From: Phellopilus nigrolimitatus
Lineage: Eukaryota > Basidiomycota > Agaricomycetes > Hymenochaetales > Hymenochaetaceae
NCBI GenBank assembly: GCA_021029095.1
Contig: JAJOHG010000040.1
Coordinates: forward strand, 1 to 64,000
Direction of reading: 5' to 3'
DNA length: 64,000 bases
A model generated the notes under the pieces. The model had not been told where the DNA came from and made no database searches. It saw only the letters and a program-made list of their open reading frames with translations. Shown piece by piece: positions 23,455 through 33,368 of this stretch. Position numbers and translations under genes: made by a program. The stretch's first letter is position 1; each line of letters begins with the position of its first letter.

Positions 23455-25090
23455 TTGCATAGTGGTCTACTTTCACAGCGAAGCGCAGCAGCGCCGTCTC
23501 CATCTTGCTCCCCACAAACATGCATGTGCCAGTCTTGTCGCCCTCCTCCTAGAACACCATCGGGTTCGCCACAAGTGCCTCGTTGAACAGCCGTTGCAGT
23601 GCGGGGGACAGCACATTGTTCATGTTTGTGTGCACCTGGTTCTTCGCGAGGCGCAGGACGAACTTCACACGGATACTGACACAGCCCACCACAACGGTCA
23701 TCATGTTCTGGTTGAGTGTGCCTGTCTTGTCTGTGCACATGACTCTCGCGTTCGCCATCATCTCGTAGCTGCCAAGAATGCACATGAGCAGGTTCTCCTG
23801 CATCATGCGCTTCATCGCAGACACGAGCGGCAAGCCCTCGGGCACCGCGACGACGATGAGCATCGCCTGATGAGGATCTGCACGAACACGAGCCCCTCCT
23901 GGTTCGCCGAGCACACAGGGTTACAGGGTTGCCGGTGCCGAGCTGCACAAAGAAGCGGATGAGAGCGATGTGATGAAGAGCAGGAGGCCCACAGTGCTCC
24001 CAGGTTTGGCAATCAGCACCGCGAGGTTGTTTAGCTTCGTCTACAGCGGCGTGTTGTCGTTGTCCGTCCATAGCACTATGAATTAAATTAAATTAGCCGC
24101 TCGCTGCAAAATTAAAAGCGCTCACTTACCCATCATGATCCGCTCATTGAAGCTCTTGACGCCAACCACAATGACGTAGTTGCCGACACCCTCGAGGACC
24201 TTGCTGCCGCTCACGATGAAGCAGTCCATATGCGAGCTTAGGGATCTGTCCACCTCCTTGCAGTCGGCATACGGCACCTTTTTAATCGTGTCGCTTCCCC
24301 CTGTCATGCCTGAGTTATCACACTTGACATTGTGCCCTGTAAGGAGGACGCCTTCGCACAGGACGACCTTGCCCGGCTCCAGCAGCGCAATGTCTCCAAC
24401 GACCACAGGCTGAAGACGTTTTCGCATAAATTCAGCAAAAAAAATAAAGTATATAATTTAATGGACACGCACCTTCACATTAATGACTTTCTCGGCACCG
24501 TTGCAGATAACCTTGACCGTGCGGTCCTCCTTCTTCTCGTTCAGTTTGTTGAACTGCTTCTCCTTTTGCCAGTCATTCATCGATCTGACGACGACACCGA
24601 TGACGATCGCAACCATGATCACCGGGGCTGTTCCCGCACGAGAACGTCGAGCGCTGCGTGCCGAAGTCATGGAAGAGGCCCAGCCCGAGCGAGACCACCG
24701 CGGCTATGCTCAGCAGCACGAGCACCTGTCCTTCAGTGCGAGCCACATGAGTAGCAGCAGGCTCTTGCTCGCGCGCACAGGGAGCACATTCTGCCCGTAC
24801 ACGAGCTGGCTGTCCGCGTGCGCCCCCGACTCCGCAGAGGCGAACGCAGGGGGCGCGCCGTCACTGCTTCCCTTTCGGCCCTTCCTGCCGCTGGGCTCCG
24901 CCCTTTTTGCAGATTGTTGGTTGGACAGCCCGCGGCCCCGTCTGTGCCGAGGCCACGGTGCGGCCCGTTGATGCTGCCTTGCGCCTCGAGCGCATGCAGG
25001 CTCTTCGGGTGGACAAGCCGCGCGAGCGCGAGCGGCGGGGTGATGAGGAAAGAAGAGTCCTCCCTGTGCGAGGCCGGAGGCGGACCCTGA
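23455..25090 (-). pseudogene. Captured fragment of a PMCA-type Ca2+ P-type ATPase
   Basis: Minus-strand fragments in gene order. HPKSLHALEAQ and YGQNVLPVRASKSLLLLMW (about 25020-24740) match the N-terminus of fungal vacuolar/plasma-membrane calcium pumps. MNDWQKEKQFNKLNEKKED (about 24570-24610) follows. VVVGDIALLEPGKVVLCEG to GSKVLEGVGNYV (24134-24410) is the actuator domain; its TGES equivalent reads TGGS. VVAVPEGLPL and CTDKTGTLNQN (about 23860-23690) hold the phosphorylated Asp. NNVLSPALQRLFNEALVANP and FVGSKMETALLRF come last. Introns are kept, for example GTGCGT to TTCAG between 24470 and 24411. Frameshifts, an in-frame TAG after NPMVF and loss of the second half of the pump show it is non-functional. 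It lies inside the Helentron in the same orientation as RepHel. Confidence 0.85.
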
Positions 25091-25151
25091 GCGGAGGATG
25101 CCGGGCTGCGGTGCTGGGTATTGACACGGGTCTACCCGAGCACTGCACATG

Positions 25152-25271
25152 ATGACGTACCACTCGGAAGAACAAGAACAGAGAAAGCGAGTGGTACGTC
25201 ATAGTATATTCGAATATACAATGACGTACCACTTGTTTTGCCGAAAAGAAATAAAACGAGTGGTACGTCAT
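25152..25271. repeat. Compound palindrome between two captured fragments
   Basis: Two hairpins in a row: 25152-25166 with 25188-25202 (ATGACGTACCACTCG and its exact inverse), and 25221-25239 with 25253-25271 (19 bp, one mismatch). A perfect 16-bp palindrome (GTATATTCGAATATAC, 25204-25219) stands between them. All four outer arms are copies of the same sequence, and TGACGTA is contained in each. It could be a nested foldback MITE. It sits at the seam between the ATPase and zinc-finger fragments. Confidence 0.75.
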
Positions 25272-25439
25272 AGGAATGGCGGAAACGAGCCAGTCGATGT
25301 AGACATCTTTTCCAGCACCGTCCGGATGTTCAGATGCACTGGAGCTGACACTGGACGCAGACGACAACGGAACGCTCGAGGAGCTCGAACGCGTCCGACA
25401 TTGGCGAGGCCCGCGTTTTCTTCGGCGACTTGATCTCGA

Positions 25440-26470
25440 CCCACACTTCATGCTTCGGCACCGTTGACGATGATTGGTCGTCCGTCATGGATGAGGGTGT
25501 CGGCACTTGGTCCCGCTGGGTGTTAAACGCGTGGGGCGCCGCGGCGCCGCGTCGTTTTTTTTGCGCTCGCCTTGACCCGCTCGACCTCCACCTTGAGGTT
25601 GATGTGGAATTCCGCGTCGGTATTGTACTCCACAGGTCGTGGCCGACGATGGCGATGCCAGAATTTGCCTTGCATGAAGTGTCAGTTTTGCAAAGTACGG
25701 AAGGACAGAGTCGCTCTCACCGCATGCACCGCACTGAGATTTGTCTCCAAGCGGGCCCTTTCGACGTCCGACAGCGATACTATCAGGACAGCCGCAATTC
25801 GAGCAATGCCAGATGCCATCAGTCATGTTCGCACGCTGTCCATCTGCATACTCGCGCTCCTTCGCCTCCTTCTCGAGTTCTCTTCGTCTTCGTGCCGAGA
25901 CTATCCTTGAGGCCTTCAAGTCCTGCGCCGAGGCAGAAGTCGAAGAACCGGGCAGTGGCAAGTCGCCTTCCAGCAGCGGCTCGAACGTCGACGAGTCCAC
26001 CACCGTCGATGGCGTCGCCGCGGTGACGTTTGCACACGCCTTCAGATTCGACTGTGTGTACTTCGGTGCTTTGAACGAACCCTTCGCCCTCGATAGCGGG
26101 ACCGCAGGTGCCGATGGAGTGCTCGAGACCGTCGGGATGATAGCCGTCCCGTTCTCGGATGCCACCATATTCGGTATGGTGACCGACGCCGCCGCGGCTG
26201 CCGCCCTGCGTGATGTCGGCGCAGCTGCCGCCGCCGCGAGCGCGATAGTCGACGGGTCGACCTCGGGGAACCCGATCGCCAGCGTGCGGTGCGTCTTGAG
26301 CGGCTCGCGGTTTGGCAGGGCGATGCCGCGCTGCCCAGCGCTTCCGCCGCTTGTTCGCCTCCTTTTCGCGCTCCTTGTCGAGCCGGTCAAGCTCGCCGTC
26401 ACTGAGATAGTTGATGATCGGCTGGCACGACTATGTCTCTACGGCGGAGCTCGCACTGGACCGTTGATCC
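25440..26470 (-). pseudogene. Captured fragment with GATA-like zinc finger (SNF5-like C-terminus)
   Basis: An open frame at 25485-26402 contains an Ala-rich stretch, then RRRRELEKEAKEREYADGQ and IWHCSNCGCPDSIAVGRRK followed by GPLGDKSQCGACG. The CxxC-x(18-20)-CxxC spacing and GPLG are GATA-type. The motif with CGCP and RRKGPLGDK, followed in another frame by VEYNTDAEFHINLK, resembles the C-terminus of basidiomycete SNF5/SMARCB1-type chromatin remodelling proteins. The frame changes after CGACG (the usual CGxYxHRHRR part is broken). Upstream, LSDGELDRLDKEREKEANK lies in yet another frame. These breaks and the missing SNF5 domain mark it as a captured fragment. Confidence 0.65.
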
Positions 26471-26510
26471 ATCGGAGGGGTGCCCGACGAGGCAAAGAGA
26501 CTTTTGGTAG

Positions 26511-28260
26511 TTACCGATTTGTTCTCGTATTTACTGTGGGCGGTTCTATGGAAACAATAAGAAAATTGCGTGCGAAAAGAATGAAAATGCGACACCTACT
26601 TGAATTCCGGTCGAAGCGCGAGGCCGCGCTGCCCTCATCATGCGCGCCCGCGGTGGTGCCCGCGCCGAACTGGTAGTTCAGGAGCTCGTCCTCCGAGAGC
26701 TTGTGCGCCGTCTGCTGCGGCTGCCCAAGGCAAAGGCGTCCGCCGAGAAGGTGTGCGTGTTGGCGCCCCCGAGACGCACGTGCATCTCCGCGAGGACGAT
26801 GCTCGCGGCGCTCGCGAAGGTGCCTACGGACGCGGCGTGCGCCGGGGGCTGTGGTGAGCCGAAGACGAAGGGCGTGGCGCGCGGCGGCGGGGAGAGCGCT
26901 GCGCCTGCGTCCGCGTGCGCGTCCGCATTTGTATCTGTGTTTATGTTTACGTCCGCGTCCATTTCGGCGTCGAGGCTCGGCTACAGCGTGCGCGCACGGC
27001 ACTCGGGCGACAGCGGCCATTCGCGCAGCGAGTTGCGGCCGGACGTGGGCGGGACGAGGTCGAACGCGGGTGCACGAACACCAGCCTGTGCGGGCTCATT
27101 ATCCCCGGCACACCGTCGTCGTCGCGCGTGCTCGTGCTCGTGATGAGGCGGATCGTGCCGCGGCGCCTCCGTCGAGATCGAGGTTGATGCCCGCGCGCGG
27201 CACCAGCGCCGGGCACGGGCCGGTCGAGCGACGCGACGGACTCAGCGAGCGAGGTGTCGCCCGCGCCGTCGCCGCCGTAGGAAAACGCGAAGGGCTCGCT
27301 GCGCAGGAGACACGGGCGGGATCGTGCTGTATGGGATGGCGTGCGCGGTGAGCGAATCACGGGGGTGTGCGTTGGCGGTTGTTGGGGCGGGGGCTGTAAT
27401 GGGGAAGGTGCTGATGTCCTGCGTGCTGAGAGCGCCTTGCGCGAGCCGGACGCGCTGGTCTTCGTGCTGCTCTTGAGCGAGCCCGCGTCGCCGTCGTCAC
27501 CGCCGCCGCCGCCCTCCGCGCGCTTGAGCCCGAGCGAGTTCGCGAGTGCCTTGAACATCGTCGCTGTATTGACGAAAAAGGGGAGAAACAGAGTATTAGA
27601 GTTAGCTTTAGCGCGCTTTCTGTGCGGAAAGAAAAATGAAAAAGCGGACCTCTCCGTTGTTGTTTTTTATCGTTCTGGGGAGAGACACACATTTGGAGCT
27701 GCCTGCGGTTGCCGAACTCCTGGCTGCTGCTGCCGCCGGCGAGCACGCTCTTCGCGCTCATGGAGCCCGAGCGCGCGCGCAGGAAGACGTCCTCCGTGTC
27801 TTCCTCGGGGATGTCGTCCATGACCATCTCCCACATCTCGCTCGGGCGCGCGTCCCGCCGCCGCTCCAGCGCGCGCGCGTGCTCGCAGGCCCAGCAGCGA
27901 GCTCTGCCTTCGCGCGCCCGGCCATCCCGCGGAAGCGCGCCTCGTACGCGCGGTCCGCCGCCATCCACCCCTGGACCTCTGGGATCTCGCCCGCGGACAG
28001 CTCCGGGATGCGCGCGCGAGCGGCTCCATCGACATGCGCGTCACGGACGGGTTGAACTGCACGTTCGCGGGAAGCGGCGGCAGGTCGGTGGCGGACGCCC
28101 CGCCGCTGCCACTGGGCACGGTGTCGCCATTCACGGGGTCGGAGGGTGTAGGGCCGCTGCTCGAGGACGACCCGCTCATCGTGGGCGGCATTCCTTGGAT
28201 GTGAACGAGCGCAACAAGTCCGGCCGGCGAGCCCGCGGCCGAACTCGGCCGCACAGGCTA
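26511..28260 (-). pseudogene. Captured low-complexity gene fragment(s), identity unknown
   Basis: A chain of minus-strand coding-like pieces: SGSSSSSGPTPSDPVNGD (about 28180), IPEVQGWMAADRAYEARFRG (about 27960), EMWEMVMDDIPEEDTEDVFL (about 27820), FKALANSLGLKRAEGG (about 27550), EPFAFSYGGDG (about 27290) and KLSEDELLNYQFGAGTT (about 26690). Frames shift between pieces, and the sequence is very rich in G+C, Ala, Ser and Pro. It could be the upstream part of the same gene as the zinc-finger fragment, since order and strand agree, but I recognise no domain. Confidence 0.45.
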
Positions 28261-28559
28261 CGCCCATCATTCCCCCGCCCAGCCGGACAGCGGGACACTA
28301 GTATCGGTGGACGACCGTGGAGAGGCTGATTTGACAGATGACGGAGATTGTGGAGTCCTGTCTAGTTTATCTTGGATCTACAGGAAATTTAAATAAGTTG
28401 TTTCACGGGAGATTAAGGAGTAAGCCTTACGTGATAGGCAAGTTTTTTCACTCACAAAAACCTGCTTGTGGACAACTTCGATTGAGAGCTAATAGAAACG
28501 AGCCGATAATCAGACATTAGCTTTAGACACAATTACGAGAAGGTACGTACGTGTTCAAT

Positions 28560-29362
28560 AGCTCCTGAAGCGTTTCGCCATACTCTGCGTATAAAGCTCA
28601 ACTTCGTCACTGGAACGGCCGGCGCCTTGTTTGTGAGTAATAATTCGAGTAGCCAAGACGGCAAAGCTTCCTCGAGCGCTTGCACGTCGGCTCCAACGTT
28701 ACCTACTAACCCGCGGTAAACTGGCTTCCATCCTGATGGTAACTCTTCTGATTTTATGACGGCAACATCATCAGAAGGGATAGGAAGGGGCGGCGCTTCT
28801 GCGGTTAATGGAGGCGAAATCTGGGATTTGAGGTGTTGGACGAACGTCTGGGGCGACAATGTCGAATCCTACGAGACCATATTAACCCCGACTCCGGACT
28901 GGAATGGCTTGAGAAAATATAGTGGGAAATCCTTACCTCGCCTTCGTCTTCATTAGACCCGCTAGATGGCTGCCCCACGGCAGACGGAGTTTCGACCTCA
29001 GTCGCAGCTCTTCGCGTGTTCTTTCCCAAGTTCTTCAAACGACCCATGAACCCACCCGGCGTGCTTGGTATCGGCGAACCGAGCTCATTCAGCGCATGGT
29101 TTTTCGCGCTCCCGGGACCTCACCATCCAGAGAAGTCGTCGTCCGCCGCAGCAGTTTGGCTTGTTGAAGATGCAGATTGCGATGTAGACGGCCGGCGGCG
29201 AAGAGAGAAATAGTCTGAACTCGCCGGCACCATTGCCGTCGATGTGGACGGTGTCGTACTCGTAGACGGCGATTTCGGCATGGGCGGTGCACTTGCTCCC
29301 GGGCCTATGCTGGCGCTCGCGCCTGAAGCATGAGGTGCCGGCAGAGCGCGGGAGTATCGCAA
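28560..29362 (-). pseudogene. Captured C-terminal fragment of a WDR48/UAF1-like protein
   Basis: Two minus-strand exons. The first includes PASSDYFSLRRRPSTSQS and then GFMGRLKNLGKNTRRAATE, up to a GTAAGG donor near 28937. The second, after a GTAG acceptor near 28870, contains SPQTFVQHLKSQI, GWKPVYRGLVGNVGADV and EEALPSWLLELLLTNKAPAV followed by PVTKLSF. The linker (FSLRRRP, MGRLK) and the SWLLExLLxNK-PVxKLSF block are typical of the C-terminus of fungal WDR48 homologues, activators of ubiquitin-specific proteases. The WD40 propeller and the last block are missing, and a TGA interrupts the linker (after DDDFSGW, near 29120). Unlikely to be functional. Confidence 0.75.
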
Positions 29363-29369
29363 GGAAGTG

Positions 29370-30262
29370 GATGACGTGGTCGCGCGGGATGTGCGCCTGG
29401 TCCGGTGAGCATGCTACTTCCGGAGGGTGAAGCGCTGATGGTATGCGGCAGGGAAAGGGAAGACAGGCTGAGAGTGTCGTCCTTTTGTTCGTGCTGAAAA
29501 TGCGGGCTCTCGGAAGACGCGACGATCGGGTAACTGGGGTAGGCCACGGGGACGTGCGACGCTGTCGAGAGGAGGCGCACAAAAGTGGTGCGCGCGTCAG
29601 CGGACCGGAGCGAGCATGCGTGCTCGTACCGATCGACCTCGGTGAACTGCGCGCAGAGAGACTGCAGCGACGCAGCGAGGTCGGCATGAACACTATATGG
29701 CATACATTCAGCGAGTGAAAAGGAAATAAACAAATAAATAAACCAAAGAAAATCTGTTGCCTACCGCTCAGCGTGCTCCGCGCGTGCCTCAGCGTCGAGG
29801 ACGGCCTTCACGGCGCTCTCGGGCACTTTAGACCCCGCTTTCACGTCTTTCTCCCTTTCCCTCTCTCCATTGGTCTTCTCTCCGTCCACATTTGGGTCAG
29901 GAGAAGCGCGAGAAGGCAGGCCTTGGACCGACGCCAGAAGGCGCTCGGCGCGAGTGGCGCGGCTCTGCGCAACGGAAAGTTCGCGACGGAGGGCGTCCGC
30001 GTCTGCAAGCGCGGAGAGAAGAAGCAGCGCTAGTTGGGAGGGAGCCTGGGCAGCGGTAAGTTGGGCGGCATGGTTGAGGAGCGGGGACGAAGTTGAGTTT
30101 GAATGTAAGGGCTTGGGAGAGGCGGAGGAGCCGGGGCTACCGGCGATTGCGGACGCTGTTGAGGTCGGTAAAGCCGTGTGCGAGAGTGTCGGAGGCGGGG
30201 ACGCTAGAGACGGCCTGGCGCTGCATCTGCAGTTGCTGTTGTTGATATGCGGCAAGCGCAAT
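29370..30262 (-). pseudogene. Captured two-exon fragment with coiled-coil character, unknown gene
   Basis: Exon A (about 30262-29766) contains ALADADALRRELSVAQSRA and RAERLLASVQG. It ends AEHAER at a GTAGGC donor. Exon B, from acceptor ATATAG near 29688, continues in the same frame with VHADLAASLQSLCAQFTEVD and RYEHACSLRSADARTTFVRL. The A piece is heptad-like (coiled coil). The splice joins in phase, so host gene structure is kept. No family recognised. It is the fragment nearest the Helentron 5' end. Confidence 0.5.
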
Positions 30263-30311
30263 CGCCTTGCGTTCCTGCATGGCCCGCATTTACTGCATCT
30301 GGCTTAAACTA

Positions 30312-30336
30312 CTCGTGTCTGTACTACAGACACGAG
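30312..30336. repeat. 25-bp palindrome near the Helentron 5' region
   Basis: CTCGTGTCTGTA-C-TACAGACACGAG, a perfect 12-bp inverted repeat. Its core TCTGTACTACAGA is the same as in the palindromes of RepHel introns 1 and 2. Confidence 0.7.
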
Positions 30337-30394
30337 CTTCTAAGCCAGCTTTTTTCTTCTTCCCGGTTGAGGGTGTGCGGTCGGGCGGCGAACA

Positions 30395-30500
30395 TAAGGG
30401 AGGGTGGCGGCGAGGACGAGGGAGGATGGCGGCGAGGACGAGGGAGGGTGGCGGCGAGGACATCGGAGGGTGGCGGCGAGGACGAGAGCGGCAGCGGGGA
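30395..30500. repeat. Short GC-rich minisatellite
   Basis: About six imperfect copies of an 18-bp unit of the type GAGGGTGGCGGCGAGGAC, between the captured fragments and the 5' end of the Helentron. Confidence 0.75.
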
Positions 30501-31003
30501 CGAAGGAAGAGGCGGCGGTGTGAACGACGAGGACGAGGTGGTGGCAGCGGCGGCGACAACGATGATGATGACATGAGGATGGTGGTGAAGAAGAAGTAAG
30601 GACTTAGGCGATTTCGAAGTCCGAGGCTCAAATTTGCTGTCACCTGAGTAGTGCCCAGCCGGTCCGCTTTTACATATCACTCAGTCACATATATGCAAAA
30701 AAAAAAACATGAATGTATAGCTTAGACATGGGCCTTCATAATAAAAAATAAATCAAGCTTTTATATGCAGAAGGAAAAAAAAAGAAATGTCAGATACGAA
30801 CCGGAAGGCTCACGAGGAAAAGTGTGACGCGTGGCGATGCCGTGTGGCTATGTTGACCACCCATTATAAGGCATACGTTCCCACACTACTTGTACACTTT
30901 TCGACTACTTTGTACACTTTTTTGTAATCGTGACCGTGACAGACATGCACAGCCACTGGGGGTGAAAACGTAGGAGTGGAAAGGACGATCCCTTCCTTAC
31001 GTC

Positions 31004-31015
31004 AGGAATCGTAAC
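31004..31015 (-). repeat. 5'-terminal inverted repeat of the Helentron
   Basis: Read on the minus strand, GTTACGATTCCT begins the element; its inverse is at 14972-14983. The first two or three bases overlap flank sequence (AAC of the target), so the exact edge is ambiguous within 3 bp. Confidence 0.75.
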
Positions 31016-31382
31016 TGTATACGAGCCTCGCCAATGATCCCCGAATTCGATCTCCGGTCCGTTGGCATCACAACCAACACAAGAAAAATATGTTGTATCA
31101 TCCATCACACTTTGTCGAGCTTCTAATGACGACGCAGATGCTACCTTGCTCTACCTTGTTCTATCTCAGTATCAAGGTCGTGGCCCGCATTTTAACTAGA
31201 TCAAAGATGAAAGGATCTTGACCACCACGACGCTGTATGATCTCCAAGTTTTCTCCGATGATGTCGTCTGAGACAACTACCAGCACGTTAGTGCTGTTAA
31301 CGGCTCACGCAAAGTACGGATCAGGAGAAAATGCCTCGAAGGCCGTATCAGAGCTTTCGTTCTTTTGGTCGGCTCTCTTTGC

Positions 31383-31389
31383 TTTAAAT
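31383..31389 (+). promoter_or_regulatory. TTTAAAT box of DUF6533 copy 3
   Basis: TATA-like motif 84 bp before the ATG at 31473, in the conserved context shared by all copies. Confidence 0.45.
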
Positions 31390-31472
31390 GCCTGAGGTCG
31401 CAGGACTGTCTCGACGCATCTCCCGAGTCGACCTTTCGAATCGTCGTTGAAATCTTCTGCACGCGTTCCACT

Positions 31473-33088
31473 ATGCATTCAATACGCTCTGACGTCGAGC
31501 CTGTTGATCCAAGCCTCGTGCCTCTTTTCGTCTCAGAGCTAGATATTTCACAATACACAGGAGTGGCATTTCTAACTCTCTTGGTCTATAACACCAGTAC
31601 GTTTTGGTATGTTAGTGCCAGAGCTGTTTCAAGATCTCATGTCATATTATCTTTTAGTTATCACTATGGACAAGGAGGTAGATACAGCCTGGCATTATCG
31701 TCTTCACGTCTAAACTGATCATTGCATCATTAGATCAAATACTTTTGGGTGTGTGATCTGTTTGACATCCGCACAAGGTATACGCTTACTTTCCATGTGG
31801 AACGAAGAGCTCTCCTCGCAGCTTTGTTAGCTTGATTTACTTCGCAGTGAATGATATTTTACAGTGTCTTCTGATAAATTGCTCTAACACGTTGTAGAAT
31901 CGCTATATTGGGATTCTTGGAACCCTATCTAAAATAGTGTGTAAGTCAAAATGTTCATGGGATGCATTAAAAGGTAGACAGTCCACTGACATTGCCTTTT
32001 ATAGTTCATACTCTTCACAAAAACGAAACACTGTAAGCCATTTCTGATCACTGTACTACAGCTTACTGTGGCTGGCTCTAAACTTCACTTATAGGTGTAA
32101 GCACCCAGATTCTGTATTTCAGTCTCTACTGATAATATTGAAAGGCCTCGGGTTTTTGTGGATTCAGGGTCTGGCCAGTGAGTTTCTGAAATGTGAACAG
32201 AAAAGCATCTTTCTCATTGCAGGGAAGACTGGATGACTATCCTTTTGATTGACTGTAATGTCCCCCTACTTATTATACCCAACACATTAATCCTGCACTA
32301 ACTATCTTACAGATATTCTTCTGATGCGGGTGCTGGCACTGTACCAGCAGGGTAAGCATTCCCAACTCTGCCAATCACTGCTAGTGTTGAAAAACAATAG
32401 ATAAGAGGCTAGCTGCATGTCTGAGGACTCTATTTGGACTGGAGGCAGCATTCGGCCTGGGTATCCTTATATATAGTACCATCTATGAAGAGAGTAAGAG
32501 AATTTGTTCTTTCTTCAGTGGCAATTTCTAATCAAGGGTTATCAGTTGTTGTAGGGGAGCTTGCAAAGGGTGTACTATTTTGTGGAGAAAATAGAATCCC
32601 TACAAAAGTGTGGGGCACTTTATCCTGGTCAGTGCTGGTGTTCTTGGGAAAGCACTTAAGTGACTTAAATGTTGGAACAGGGCTGCTCCAATGCTGTATG
32701 CACTTATCCTAATGTGTCTAGCACTGTATAAGGCTGCAGAACACTGGAGGGAGACAGCTGGATTCAGCCAGTTCACTCTTGTTAAGGTTCTTATCCAAGA
32801 TCAGGCCATTTATTTTATCATGTATGCTTTCCCTCATACTTGGCTAGTGATATAAGAGCTAACCAGTAAGATAGGGTCATATTTGTCAGCATTATGGAGA
32901 TAGTTTCAGACCAGTTGTACATCCCAAATGCTCTTCTGTCTGCTATTCTGAACTGTATGGGAAGCCCGAGCCTTCTCTGTGTCCTTGGGAGCCACCTGCT
33001 GGTCCATTTGAAGGAGGCTGGAGAGAGGGGAGCCAATGGAGGGACCAGTTACAAGATGAAGACCATGAGCAACATCGAGTTTTCTTGA
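31473..33088 (+). CDS. DUF6533 domain membrane protein, array copy 3
   Basis: Exon 1 is 31473-31596 (MHSIRSDVEPVDPSLVPLF to LLVYN); then ITMDKE, IKYFW, SSPRSFVSLIYFA and NRYIGILGTLSKIV. Later exons give CKHPDSVFQSLLIILKGLG, ILLMRVLALYQQ, DKRLAACLRTLFGLEAAFG and LAKGVLFCGENR, then LALYKAAEHWRETAGFSQ. The last exon (about 32875-33088) ends SYKMKTMSNIEFS. The conserved exons are open and splice sites look usual. The promoter side of this gene is separated from the rest of its spacer by the 16-kb Helentron, whose edge lies about 460 bp upstream of the ATG. That may affect its expression, since the TATA-like box is kept but further upstream sequence has been moved away. Confidence 0.7.
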
Positions 33089-33368
33089 TTTTGTGAAGGG
33101 ATTTCAAGGTGATTTCATTGTTCTATTAGTTTATAGCTTTGCCTACTAATCTCATAACAGTCATGAAGATGTGTCGGATGATCAAACGTGCCTGCACTCC
33201 TATTCGCTCTGTTATTTATTTTGCCGTCTCGTTCTGCCCTTATTTAATTGTCATTGCAATGTAAAGAATCTTTGCTGGGCGAAGAAATAGCAGTTTGTTT
33301 AAACATATGAGCTCAGTGTGATTATCCCCTTTTTAAACTTACATGTCAGAAATAATAGATAAATGCAG

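Larger units (their letters stand above)
14941..31013 (-). mobile_element. Helitron2/Helentron-type rolling-circle element with captured genes
   Basis: An insertion of about 16.07 kb, delimited by comparing unit 3 with uninterrupted units. Read on the minus strand, its 5' end is GTTACGATTCCT (31004-31015, overlapping the ambiguous flank). Near the 3' end stands the inverse AGGAATCGTAAC (14972-14983), then a hairpin (14952-14969) and an 11-nt tail. A 5'-terminal sequence repeated inverted just inside a 3' hairpin is the asymmetric terminal inverted repeat layout known for Helitron2/Helentrons. There is no CTRR end and no target duplication; the site is at or beside a TT dinucleotide in GTATACAGTTCTTACG-type target sequence. 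From its 5' end it carries fragments of several host genes, all on the same strand, then its own Rep/helicase gene. Confidence 0.8.

Noticed and set aside
23462..23962. 166-codon plus-strand frame near 23.5 kb
   Set aside because: It is the complement of the captured ATPase fragment, whose minus-strand translation carries the family motifs.
25485..26402. Intact GATA transcription factor gene
   Set aside because: The zinc-finger frame breaks just after the last Cys, upstream parts are in other frames, and it lies within the Helentron among other broken fragments.
14941..31013. Several independent insertions instead of one 16-kb element
   Set aside because: The array sequence stops and resumes only once, and the outer edges share the 12-bp inverted repeat expected of one element. 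Later nested insertions such as the MITE are still allowed.
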